DNA of 64,000 nucleotides from Paenibacillus validus NBRC 15382 (GTDB lineage: Bacteria; Bacillota; Bacilli; Paenibacillales; NBRC-103111): assembly GCF_004000985.1 (NCBI RefSeq), contig NZ_BIMH01000026.1, positions 1 through 64,000 on the forward strand, read 5' to 3'. A model generated the notes under the pieces. It made no database searches. It saw nothing but the letters and a program-made list of their open reading frames with translations, and was not told where the DNA came from. Shown here piece after piece: positions 32,776-40,570 of the stretch (positions within the stretch are counted from its first letter, which is position 1; each line of letters begins with the position of its first letter). A program made the translations under genes and the position numbers.

Positions 32776-35700
32776 TCATTTGCACAACCAGACTCTTATT
32801 AAGGAGAGCAGTTGTTCCGTATGAACCGGCTTCGTGATGTAATCGGAGGCCCCCGCCTGCATACATTTGTCCCGATCGTCCTTCATCGCTTTGGCCGTTA
32901 AAGCGATAATCGGCAGTCCCTCGAACCGTTCGTCGGCGCGGATGGCGCGCATCGCTTCATAACCGTCCATTTCCGGCATCATGACATCCATCAGCACCAC
33001 ATCGAAGTCCGGCTCCCGCTCCAGCTGAGCGAGCGCCTGCTTGCCCGTCTCCGCGAACGCAACCTGCATCTCAAGACCTTCCAGCAAATTGGATAGGGCA
33101 AACACGTTGCGAATGTCGTCGTCGACGATCAGCACTTTCTTGCCGGCGAATACCGCCTCGATGCTGTGCAGCTTCTGGAGCACCCGCTGCTTCTCTTCCG
33201 GCAGCCGCTCCTCGACGCGGTGCAGGAACAGAGCCGTCTCATCAAGCAAACGCTCCGGCGATTTAACGTCTTTAATAATGATCGACTCGGCGTATTTTTT
33301 CAGCCGCATCTGTTCTTTTTTGTCGAGCGTATGACCGGTGTACAGAATAATCGGAATGCGCCTCAGCCTTTCGTCCGCCTTGATGCGGTCGAGCAGATCG
33401 TACAGCGGCAAATCCGCCAGCCCGTAGTCGATAACCATGCAATCGAACGAATGCGTCGAGAGCAGCTGCAGCGCACCGGCTTCGTCGGAGGCGGTGGCGA
33501 TGTTCACATCGTCGTGCGCGATGAGCTCGATCAATCCGCTGCGCCGCGCTTCGTCCGACTGGACGATCAGCAGGCTGCGCAGATCCCGGTTCAGGAACGT
33601 CTGGATCGACGCGAACGCTTGCTCCAGCTTTTCCTTGCCGGACGGCTTCCGCAGCCAAGCGATCGCGCCCATGGACAGCCCCTGGTGAATTTCGTCCACG
33701 ACCGAGATGACATGAACCGGTATGTGGCGGGTGGCCGCGTCGCACTTCAACTGCACAAGCACCGCCCAGCCGTCGATAACCGGCAGTTGAATATCGAGCA
33801 GAATCGCGTCGGGGATATGCTTCTTCGCCAGCTGCAGACCGGTATCGCCTTGCAGCGCGACGATCGCCTTAAAGCCGCGGCTGCGCGCCATGTCGAGCAG
33901 AATCGACGCAAAGTGCGCGTCGTCCTCAATAATAAGCAGCACCCGGTCGCCCGCCGCGATCCTCTCCCGGTCGTCGGTCAGCGCGTTTGGCGCGTAATCG
34001 CCGGCCGCTACGACGGACGTGCGCAGCCCGCTATCCACGGCGGTCGACATGACCGTGTACGCTTGCAGCGCTCCCGCGCCCGCCGCATCCCCCGCTGCAG
34101 CTATCGCCGGCGCCACCTCGTCGGCGCTGCTCCGGCAGCCGGGGTCTGTCGGCACATACAGGGTGAAGCGGCTGCCGCGCCCTTCTTCACTTTCGAGCTC
34201 GATCGCGCCGCCCAGCAGCGAAGCCAGTTGCCGGCTAATCGACAGGCCGAGGCCGGTGCCGCCGTATTGGCGGCTTGTTGTGCCGTCGGCTTGCTGGAAC
34301 GCTTCGAAGATCATATGCTGCTTCTCCGGCGAGATACCGATACCCGTATCTTCCACGTCGAACGCGAGCAGCGTTCTCGAGGCTTTCGTTTGCTCGGGCG
34401 ATGCCGGAAGAGCGGCGTAGGTTTGCACCGGCCTTACGGTCAAGGTCACCCCGCCGCGATGCGTAAATTTGAATGCATTGGACAGCAGGTTTTTTAAAAT
34501 TTGCTGCAGCCGGACGGCGTCCGTCTCGATCCGGTCGGGAATTTCGCCCTCCATCCTCACCTCGAAGGTCAAATCCTTCGTACGGGCGAGCGGAAGGAAC
34601 GCCTTCTCGACGGAATCGACGATGTCGTGAATCGTCACGTGCTCCGGGTGCAGCTCCATCCGCCCGGATTCTACCTTCGCCAAATCGAGCACATCATCGA
34701 TCAGCTTCAGCAGATCGCAGCCGGAAGAGTAGATGGTCTCGGCATATTCCACTTGCTTGCCCGACAAGTTCCGGTCCTTATTTTCCTTCAGCAGTTGGGA
34801 AAGGATAAGCAGACTGTTCAGCGGCGTGCGCAGCTCGTGCGACATATTGGCGAGAAACTCGGACTTGTATTTCGAAGCAAGCGCCAGCTCCAACGCCTGC
34901 TGTTCGAGCGAATCCCGCGCCAGCTCGATCTGCCAGTTCACATCCTCCGTCTCGCGGATTTGCTCTTCCAGCTCTGCCGTCTTGCGCTGCAGCGCCTCGT
35001 TGCTCAGCTCAAGCTCCCCTTGCTGCCGCTGCAGCAGCTCTTCGGACGCTTGCAGCGCTTTCGTCTGTTCTTCAAGCTTCTCGTTCGACGCCTTCAGTTC
35101 ATCCTGCTGGGAAATCAGCTCCTCCGATTGGCTTTGCAGCTCGTCGGTAAGCGCCTGATGGATGCGCAGCAGCTCCTCGTTCCGCAAACGGCCCTGCAGC
35201 GCGTTCAACAGCATACCGATCACTTCGGAGACTTGTTCCATCAGCTTGAGCTCTAATTCGGAGTACGGTTTGAACGAAACAAGCTCAAACACGGCCAGCA
35301 CGTTGTCCTCGTATTTTATAGGCTGCACCGTAACGGCCATGGGCTCCATCGCCCCGAACGCGGAGCGCACCGTCCCATAGTCGCCGGCATACTCGCGGAT
35401 GTGAATCGCTTTGCCGTCCTTCGCCGCCTGCCCGACAAGACCTTGCCCAAGCGGCAATTCGACTGCCGCTGCCGCTTCGGGTTGAGCATGAGCATAGGCC
35501 CCGGACAGCACGAGCTTCTTCTCCTTCATGTACCCCGAGGAGGACGGCTCCACGATGTAAAAGGCACCGCCATGCGCCCCGACGGTAGTCGCCAGCCGGC
35601 TAATAAAACCTTCAGCCAGCTCCTCGACCTTGCCGCTTTCCTGCAGCGAATAGTAAATGTTGCCGACCTGTGTCTGCAGCCATAACAGGTCCTCGTTCAT

Positions 35701-36507
35701 TCGGTTCAGCTCGCGTTCGTTCACCGCCGCTTTCTCCAAATCGTCAGCCAAGCGGTTGAACATGCGGCCAATTTGGCCGAATTCGTCGGACGTAGTGACC
35801 GGTACCCGGTAAGTCGCCTCTCCCCATTGGACACCGGCAAAGTTGGAGATCATCCCGGTCAGCGTGCCGATTCCTCGAGTCAAGCTGCGCACGATGGCAT
35901 ACATAATCCCGAAGCCGAGCAGCAGCCCGACAATGGTGAGCGATCCCGTCCATTTGAACGACTCCTGATTATCGGCATGCACCGTCTCAATGGCCTTATC
36001 CATGGCTTCTTCTTGAAACTTGCTCATGCCCGTCATCGACTCGATAAAGATATCCTGCAGCTCAAGGCCGCTGGCGGTCCGGAGCTTGTTCGCTTCGTCT
36101 TCCTTGCCCTGCTGGTGCAAGATGATGACTTGATTGACGTAGTCCAAATAAGCGGTTCCGTATTTAAGCATATCCTCGACGATGGCGCGTTCCTGATTTT
36201 CGTCAAAAATCGCATCCGCCTTCTCCATCCCGCTGCGAAGGGATCCGCTCAACGTGCGCATCTGCTCCAGGTGTTTCTTGTCGCTGGACGGGTCGTCGAT
36301 GAGCAGCAGATTGACGGTCGCTTTGGAGAGCTCCGCCGCCTCATTGCGCATTTGCGTGCTGATCTTCAGTTTTTTATAGCGGTTATTGTACACTTCCTTG
36401 ATGCTTTCGTCGGTGCTTGACAGTCGGCTGATTCCGAGACCGGCCAAGGTGAACATAATCACGAGCAGGATGCTGAATCCCAGAAACAGCTTGGTTTTAA
36501 TTTTCAT
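32776..36507 (-). CDS. rsbK: Hybrid sensor histidine kinase, RsbK-like (4HB-HAMP-GAF-HK-3xREC)
   Basis: This ~1243-aa membrane kinase has TM1 (~8-28), an extracellular helical-bundle MCP-like sensor (~30-180), TM2 (~187-206) and HAMP. Then come GAF (~290-430), a long Gln/Glu/Leu coiled coil (~440-545), HisKA with His ~557 (FLANMSHELRTPLNSLLILSQLL), HATPase, and three receivers. Receiver 1 has ILLDIQ (~905). Receiver 2 has VIDYG (~1027), with a weak acidic pocket (VQSDE), and may be impaired. Receiver 3 has VLMDVMMPEMDG (~1174). ATG 36507 follows GGGGAAAGGG; an ATG 27 nt upstream lacks one. Position after rsbY and before rsbM supports an RsbK-type role; the coiled coil would be a natural methylation site, as in MCPs. 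Confidence 0.8.
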   Translation of the reverse strand: MKIKTKLFLGFSILLVIMFTLAGLGISRLSSTDESIKEVYNNRYKKLKISTQMRNEAAELSKATVNLLLIDDPSSDKKHLEQMRTLSGSLRSGMEKADAIFDENQERAIVEDMLKYGTAYLDYVNQVIILHQQGKEDEANKLRTASGLELQDIFIESMTGMSKFQEEAMDKAIETVHADNQESFKWTGSLTIVGLLLGFGIMYAIVRSLTRGIGTLTGMISNFAGVQWGEATYRVPVTTSDEFGQIGRMFNRLADDLEKAAVNERELNRMNEDLLWLQTQVGNIYYSLQESGKVEELAEGFISRLATTVGAHGGAFYIVEPSSSGYMKEKKLVLSGAYAHAQPEAAAAVELPLGQGLVGQAAKDGKAIHIREYAGDYGTVRSAFGAMEPMAVTVQPIKYEDNVLAVFELVSFKPYSELELKLMEQVSEVIGMLLNALQGRLRNEELLRIHQALTDELQSQSEELISQQDELKASNEKLEEQTKALQASEELLQRQQGELELSNEALQRKTAELEEQIRETEDVNWQIELARDSLEQQALELALASKYKSEFLANMSHELRTPLNSLLILSQLLKENKDRNLSGKQVEYAETIYSSGCDLLKLIDDVLDLAKVESGRMELHPEHVTIHDIVDSVEKAFLPLARTKDLTFEVRMEGEIPDRIETDAVRLQQILKNLLSNAFKFTHRGGVTLTVRPVQTYAALPASPEQTKASRTLLAFDVEDTGIGISPEKQHMIFEAFQQADGTTSRQYGGTGLGLSISRQLASLLGGAIELESEEGRGSRFTLYVPTDPGCRSSADEVAPAIAAAGDAAGAGALQAYTVMSTAVDSGLRTSVVAAGDYAPNALTDDRERIAAGDRVLLIIEDDAHFASILLDMARSRGFKAIVALQGDTGLQLAKKHIPDAILLDIQLPVIDGWAVLVQLKCDAATRHIPVHVISVVDEIHQGLSMGAIAWLRKPSGKEKLEQAFASIQTFLNRDLRSLLIVQSDEARRSGLIELIAHDDVNIATASDEAGALQLLSTHSFDCMVIDYGLADLPLYDLLDRIKADERLRRIPIILYTGHTLDKKEQMRLKKYAESIIIKDVKSPERLLDETALFLHRVEERLPEEKQRVLQKLHSIEAVFAGKKVLIVDDDIRNVFALSNLLEGLEMQVAFAETGKQALAQLEREPDFDVVLMDVMMPEMDGYEAMRAIRADERFEGLPIIALTAKAMKDDRDKCMQAGASDYITKPVHTEQLLSLIRVWLCK

Positions 36508-36559
36508 GCCTGATGACCCTTTCCCCATCTTCATCGTCGTAAGCGGTTGACCCCTGCGT

Positions 36560-37714
36560 TCATGATGCGCTGATCATCACCATGCAAATATCGTCTTTGC
36601 GCGACTCCAGCACATCCGCCGGCAGTACCTCCCGCATCACCTCTTCGGCATTGCGGCCCTCTCCCATACTGGCTTGTATGCGCTCCATGAGCAGGTCGGC
36701 TTCGCTCGCCTCTTCCGGATAATCGTCCGGCAGCGGCAGCGCTTCAAGCAATCCGTCCGTATACAGCACAATGCGAATCGGCTGCTCATAAGCGTACGTG
36801 CTTTTGGTAATGTCCATCTGATCGAAAAAACCGACGGCGCAGCTCCCTTGATCGAGCGCCATCGGACGTTTGCCTTCCTCGAATAAAAACCCGGGCGGAT
36901 GGCCCGCATTCACATATTCGATCGTCTGCCGTTCCGTATCGATCAATAAATAAATCGCCGTAAAATAATAACTCACGTCTGCGCTCTTCTGATTCAATTG
37001 GTTCATATACCGATTCAACTCGGCCACCACGAACTCCGGCGACACGAACCGTGTAATCGTATCCTGCATAACGGAGGAAATGAACATGCACACGAGCGAG
37101 GACGAGATGCCATGCCCCATCATATCCAAAATGATGACCCCGTGGCGATGTTCGTCAATGCGGTACCAGGCGTATAAGTCGCCGGCCAGCTCGAACGAAG
37201 GGTAATACACCGCCCCGATGGACAGCCGCTCTTTCTGTAAAGGGGGGCTGAGCACGCTGCTCTGTACTTGCCGGGCAAGGTCCAGCTCGCTGCGGATTTT
37301 GGCTTCGTTCTCGATATGCCAGTCTTTCTCGTATTTAAGCCGCAGCGCTACGCGGATGCGGGCAATCAGCTCGATTTTGTTGACCGGCTTCATCACGTAA
37401 TCGATGGCGCCTGCTTCCAGCGCCTCGGCCAGCTTATTTGAATCGCCGAGCGCCGTAACGATAATGACCGGAATGTCCTTCAACCGGTCGTCCTGCTGAA
37501 TGCGGCGGCACGCCTCAATGCCGTCGACCTCCGGCATCATCATGTCCATCAGAATCAAATCGACGGGAATTTTCCCTTCCGTGTGGGCGGCTAATCGATC
37601 CAGCAATTCAACCGCCGACGACGCTTTCCAGAACGAGTGATAACCCGCGCTTTGTAAAATTTTCTCAATGACGATAATGTTAACCGGATTATCATCCACA
37701 ATGGCTATATTCAT
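36560..37714 (-). CDS. rsbY: Response regulator with PP2C serine phosphatase domain, RsbY-like
   Basis: This 384-aa protein has a receiver domain (MNIAIVDDNPVNIIVIEKIL, phospho-Asp in LILMDMMMPEVDG, Lys in YVMKPV) and a linker (RSELDLARQVQSSVL). The SpoIIE/RsbU-type PP2C domain has FELAGDLYAWYRIDEHRHGV, IILDMMGHGISSSLVCMFIS, VNAGHPPGFLF, VLYTDGLLEA and ESRKDDICMVMI; the metal-binding Asp residues are present. It should dephosphorylate an RsbV-type protein, releasing SigB. ATG 37714 follows GAGGGGCG. It heads the operon with rsbK and rsbM and is divergent from a YflT-like SigB-type target. Confidence 0.8.
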   Translation of the reverse strand: MNIAIVDDNPVNIIVIEKILQSAGYHSFWKASSAVELLDRLAAHTEGKIPVDLILMDMMMPEVDGIEACRRIQQDDRLKDIPVIIVTALGDSNKLAEALEAGAIDYVMKPVNKIELIARIRVALRLKYEKDWHIENEAKIRSELDLARQVQSSVLSPPLQKERLSIGAVYYPSFELAGDLYAWYRIDEHRHGVIILDMMGHGISSSLVCMFISSVMQDTITRFVSPEFVVAELNRYMNQLNQKSADVSYYFTAIYLLIDTERQTIEYVNAGHPPGFLFEEGKRPMALDQGSCAVGFFDQMDITKSTYAYEQPIRIVLYTDGLLEALPLPDDYPEEASEADLLMERIQASMGEGRNAEEVMREVLPADVLESRKDDICMVMISAS

Positions 37715-37819
37715 GCTTGATTCGCCCCTCATTTCTAATCGCCAAGCGGTTCAAATCCGCTTCCAAACATACCCTGAATTATACCTTAATTACCATTATA
37801 GCGAACTTTATAAGTATAT

Positions 37820-37846
37820 GTAACCTTGTCAAGGGGCGATTGAAAC
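37820..37846 (-). promoter_or_regulatory. Possible SigB-type promoter of rsbY (15-bp spacer)
   Basis: On the minus strand GTTTCA (37841-37846), N15, GGTTAC (37820-37825). TTGACA and two TATAAT hexamers also lie in this AT-rich stretch (37780-37835), so a SigA promoter is an alternative. Confidence 0.35.
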
Positions 37847-37858
37847 AAGAGAAAGGCT

Positions 37859-37884
37859 GATTCAACGCGGAAAATAAAGGTTAA
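37859..37884 (+). promoter_or_regulatory. SigB-type promoter of the YflT-like gene
   Basis: GATTCA (37859-37864), N14, GGTTAA (37879-37884). Confidence 0.6.
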
Positions 37885-37995
37885 TAAGGGACAAGCCGGT
37901 CGGTTAGCAGCCGGCTGCACAACAGCCATCCATGCATGGAACAAGGAAGTCCGGGCGCTTGGCAGCAAAAAAAACATTTTCGGGAGGGACCATCC

Positions 37996-38403
37996 ATGAG
38001 AACGATGATCAAGCTGGTTGACCATGTGGAGCAAGCCATTCGAGCGATTCGTGAATTCCGGGAACAAGGCCATCCGTTAAGTGAAATTTACGTGCTGGCT
38101 CACGATAGCGAACGAACTGAGGAGCTTAGTAAGCTGACCGATACGAATACGATCGGTTTGATAGAGGAAGGCATGGCGACCGCTTTCGCCAACCTGTTCC
38201 GATCGCGCGGAGAGCAGCTGCGGTCAAAGATGGAGTCGCTCGGCATCTCCGCCGGGGAAGCGGAGCGGTATGAAGCCGAGCTGGATCAAGGCCGCGTCCT
38301 TGTTCTCGTCTGGCACGACGAGAACAAGGAGCGCGAGGAGGCCGAGCGCCGGCGTAAGCGTCCCGAGGACGCTTACGTGCCGCCGATCGGCGGGGTGTAC
38401 TGA
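37996..38403 (+). CDS. YflT-like general stress protein
   Basis: This 135-aa protein begins RTMIKLVDHVEQAIRAIREFREQGHPLSEIYVLAHDSERTEEL (in parts), the general-stress YflT domain (Asn/Asp/Ser-rich Rossmann-like fragment), and continues with ISAGEAERYEAELDQGRVLVLVW, also conserved in the family. A charged tail follows. YflT is a SigB-dependent stress protein in B. subtilis. ATG 37996 follows CGGGAGGGACC. A SigB-type promoter is upstream and the gene is divergent from rsbY. Confidence 0.85.
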   Translation: MRTMIKLVDHVEQAIRAIREFREQGHPLSEIYVLAHDSERTEELSKLTDTNTIGLIEEGMATAFANLFRSRGEQLRSKMESLGISAGEAERYEAELDQGRVLVLVWHDENKEREEAERRRKRPEDAYVPPIGGVY

Positions 38404-38455
38404 TCGCCGCGGAAGCGCGGTAAGCGGCGGCGGCCGGGTGCTCCGCCGCGCCATG

Positions 38456-38506
38456 CGAACAGCCCGAAGACGGGACTCGAAAGCGAGTCCGTCTTCGGGC
38501 TGTTGC
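38456..38506. terminator. Strong bidirectional terminator
   Basis: AACAGCCCGAAGACGG and CCGTCTTCGGGCTGTT plus inner GACTCG/CGAGTC with loop AAAG: about 20 bp of stem between converging transcripts (YflT gene and DUF4188 gene). Confidence 0.85.
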
Positions 38507-38557
38507 GCGCTGGCGTGGGCGCAGCCGCAGGCCCGCCGCGCACGGGTGCCGGCGCGG

Positions 38558-39064
38558 CTATTCGACCGGCGGAGACGGCACCGCCGGTTCGTTGTCGCCG
38601 CCGAGGCGGCGCGCGGCCGTCTCGCGGGGGCCCGTTGCAGGTACGTGCCGCCCCGCTTTCGCGAGCCCCATCACAGGCATGTGATGGTACACGCATTCGT
38701 ACCGGCCCTCCGGGACGAGGTAGCTCTCGTGGTAAATGCCGACGGAGCGGCTGGCCGCGACCTTTTGGTTAAACATGCGCCAGGCGTCAAGATGAAGCGC
38801 GCCCTGCCGCGCATACTGCTCCAGCTGCTCGAACGACCGCCAATACTGCACGATCATCGGTCCCCGCAGCGTTATGAAATATTCCGCGTGCAGGAAGCCG
38901 AGCTCCGGATGCGTGTACAGCTCCTTCAGCATCGGCGGCATCGCCTTAATAATCGGTAGCCAATCGCGAACCGCCCACAGCTTATTCACCCGAACCCCGA
39001 TAATGAACACCACGAACGAACCTTCGATTTGGGCCGTATAACGACCGGGCACTACAGCAGCCAT
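38558..39064 (-). CDS. DUF4188 (monooxygenase-like) protein
   Basis: This 168-aa protein matches DUF4188: GRYTAQIEGSFVVFIIGVRVNKLWAVRDWLP and MIVQYWRSFEQLEQYARQ in parts are diagnostic. The family has a ferredoxin-like (antibiotic biosynthesis monooxygenase/aldoxime dehydratase) fold and unknown substrate. The ATG overlaps the tetR stop (TAATG) after AAGGAGG, so it is translated with the regulator. Confidence 0.8.
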   Translation of the reverse strand: MAAVVPGRYTAQIEGSFVVFIIGVRVNKLWAVRDWLPIIKAMPPMLKELYTHPELGFLHAEYFITLRGPMIVQYWRSFEQLEQYARQGALHLDAWRMFNQKVAASRSVGIYHESYLVPEGRYECVYHHMPVMGLAKAGRHVPATGPRETAARRLGGDNEPAVPSPPVE

Positions 39065-39708
39065 TACGAATGACCTCCTTCGCCTAATAACGACAAATGC
39101 CGCTCGTAATGAGCAAGCAGGTCGCGCTCTTGAAACATATGCGCCGACAAATAGGCACCGTAGAAAATCGTCACCAGCACCTTCGCAGCCTCAAGAGGCG
39201 TTACCCCCTGCCTCAATTCGCCGGCTTCCGCCGCCTCGCGGACGGATCTCTCAAACAGTGCATCCATACGGGGCTCCCGTCCCCCCAGCTCCGGATTTCC
39301 CGGAAACAGCAGCTGAACCTCGGCTTCGCTCAATTCCGGCATGCACGGATGCATTTTCAACTCGCTCAAAAACCCGATCAAAGCCAGCATCAACCCCGGC
39401 CTCTCGGCACTCGACCGCTGAATGTGGAGAAATAAATGACGGATCGCGTCGAACCCCTTCTTACCGTTCTCCTCCAGCTCGATCAGCCGCTCGGTAAGCC
39501 ATACCCTCATGAAATAAATCAACAAATCTTCCTTTTGCCGAAAAAACTTGAAGAACGTCACCTTCGACACTTCCGCTTTCCGGCAAACATCCTCGACCGT
39601 CATGTCGCGAAAAGACCGTTCCCCGATCAAGCTTAAGCTCGCCTCGTAGATCGCCAGCTTGGCCCGCGCTTTCTTAAGCTCACGCAGAGAGATCTGCCGC
39701 GTATTCAT
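39064..39708 (-). CDS. TetR/AcrR family regulator of the DUF4188 gene
   Basis: This 214-aa protein has a TetR HTH: KLAIYEASLSLIGERSFRDMTVEDVCRKAEVSKVTFFKFFRQKEDLLIYFM in parts, residues ~18-70. ATG 39708 follows a purine-rich stretch (GGAGGGGGGA). It is co-translated with DUF4188. Two palindromes in the promoter suggest autorepression. Confidence 0.85.
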   Translation of the reverse strand: MNTRQISLRELKKARAKLAIYEASLSLIGERSFRDMTVEDVCRKAEVSKVTFFKFFRQKEDLLIYFMRVWLTERLIELEENGKKGFDAIRHLFLHIQRSSAERPGLMLALIGFLSELKMHPCMPELSEAEVQLLFPGNPELGGREPRMDALFERSVREAAEAGELRQGVTPLEAAKVLVTIFYGAYLSAHMFQERDLLAHYERHLSLLGEGGHS

Positions 39709-39730
39709 GGTTTGTCCCCCCTCCACATTA

Positions 39731-39773
39731 AAGTTAACTTATATAAATAAATTAACTTAAGTTAATTTTAATG
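39731..39773 (-). promoter_or_regulatory. TetR-DUF4188 promoter with palindromic operators
   Basis: A 20-bp perfect palindrome AAATTAACTT-AAGTTAATTT (39749-39768) and a 10-bp one AAGTTAACTT (39731-39740) share the GTTAA/TTAAC core. On the minus strand TTGACA (at ~39769-39774) with a TAATTT 17 bp later lies across the first palindrome. Confidence 0.65.
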
Positions 39774-40003
39774 TCAAGGGATCAACCTATTTTCAGGCTC
39801 AAGGCTATACGCCCGTTAAAGCGCCGGTGCTGCCTGACCACGTGTCTCTTCACTCCGATACTTTAAATACCTCTTTATTAATAGGGACGATCCAAGTAAA
39901 CTGGTAAGAGAAGCACTGGCGATGTCACCCTTCAATTGCTGTTCCGACTATTTCATTGAACTTTAGCCATGGTAAGATCGTCAAAAGACTTGAGGTGTCT
40001 GTT

Positions 40004-40570
40004 TTGGAATCGGATGTGAATTTTGAATATTTGAAGTATTTGTCCGACAGCTCCGACAAGAAGGCGATCTTACAGGAGCTGATGACCGCTTACGGTAAGG
40101 ATGTATGGAATTATGCCTACAGCATCACACGCAAGTGGGATCAGGCTGATGATATTACGCAAGAAGTGTTCCTGAAAGTGTACCGGAATTTATACTCGTT
40201 TCGCTGTGAATCTTCGGTCAAGACATGGCTGCTCGCCATCACCCGCAACATGACCCTCGACTACCGCAAATCGGCTTTCCTCCGCAAAGTGACGCTTGTC
40301 GACGCGTTCACCGCCCGGGAAGAGCAGGCTACGGCTTCAACCGAGCAAGAGGTGATGTCCAAGTTGACGGTAAACGAAATGTGGGACTTGGTGTTGAAGC
40401 TTCCGGTGAAATACCGCGAGGTATTGATCTTGTTCGCCCACCATCAGTTATCGATGAAGGAGATTGCGGAGCTGCTCGGCGTGAGCGAAGGAACGGTGAA
40501 ATCGAGGCTGTTTCATGCGCGGAACAAAATTTCGAGGTTGAAGGAGAGTCGTCGCATTGGATCCGATTGA
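40004..40570 (+). CDS. ECF-type sigma-70 factor (second paralogue)
   Basis: This ~188-aa protein has region 2 (YGKDVWNYAYSITR, ADDITQEVFLKVYRNLYSFRCESSVKTWLLAITRNMTLDYRK) and region 4 (LPVKYREVLILFAHHQLSMKEIAELLGVSEGTVKSRLFHARNKI). It is clearly paralogous to the ECF factor at 16.2-16.7 kb (shared VWNYA, ADDITQ, LYSFR, KTWLLAITRN). I chose TTG 40004 because GAGGTG lies 6 nt upstream; TTG 39956 is possible. It overlaps its membrane partner by 14 nt. No promoter like that of the first copy is evident. Confidence 0.85.
   Translation: MESDVNFEYLKYLSDSSDKKAILQELMTAYGKDVWNYAYSITRKWDQADDITQEVFLKVYRNLYSFRCESSVKTWLLAITRNMTLDYRKSAFLRKVTLVDAFTAREEQATASTEQEVMSKLTVNEMWDLVLKLPVKYREVLILFAHHQLSMKEIAELLGVSEGTVKSRLFHARNKISRLKESRRIGSD

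Noticed and set aside
33166-34497. Plus-strand 443-aa open frame
   Set aside because: Antisense to the hybrid kinase; Gln/Arg-rich shadow without a ribosome binding site.
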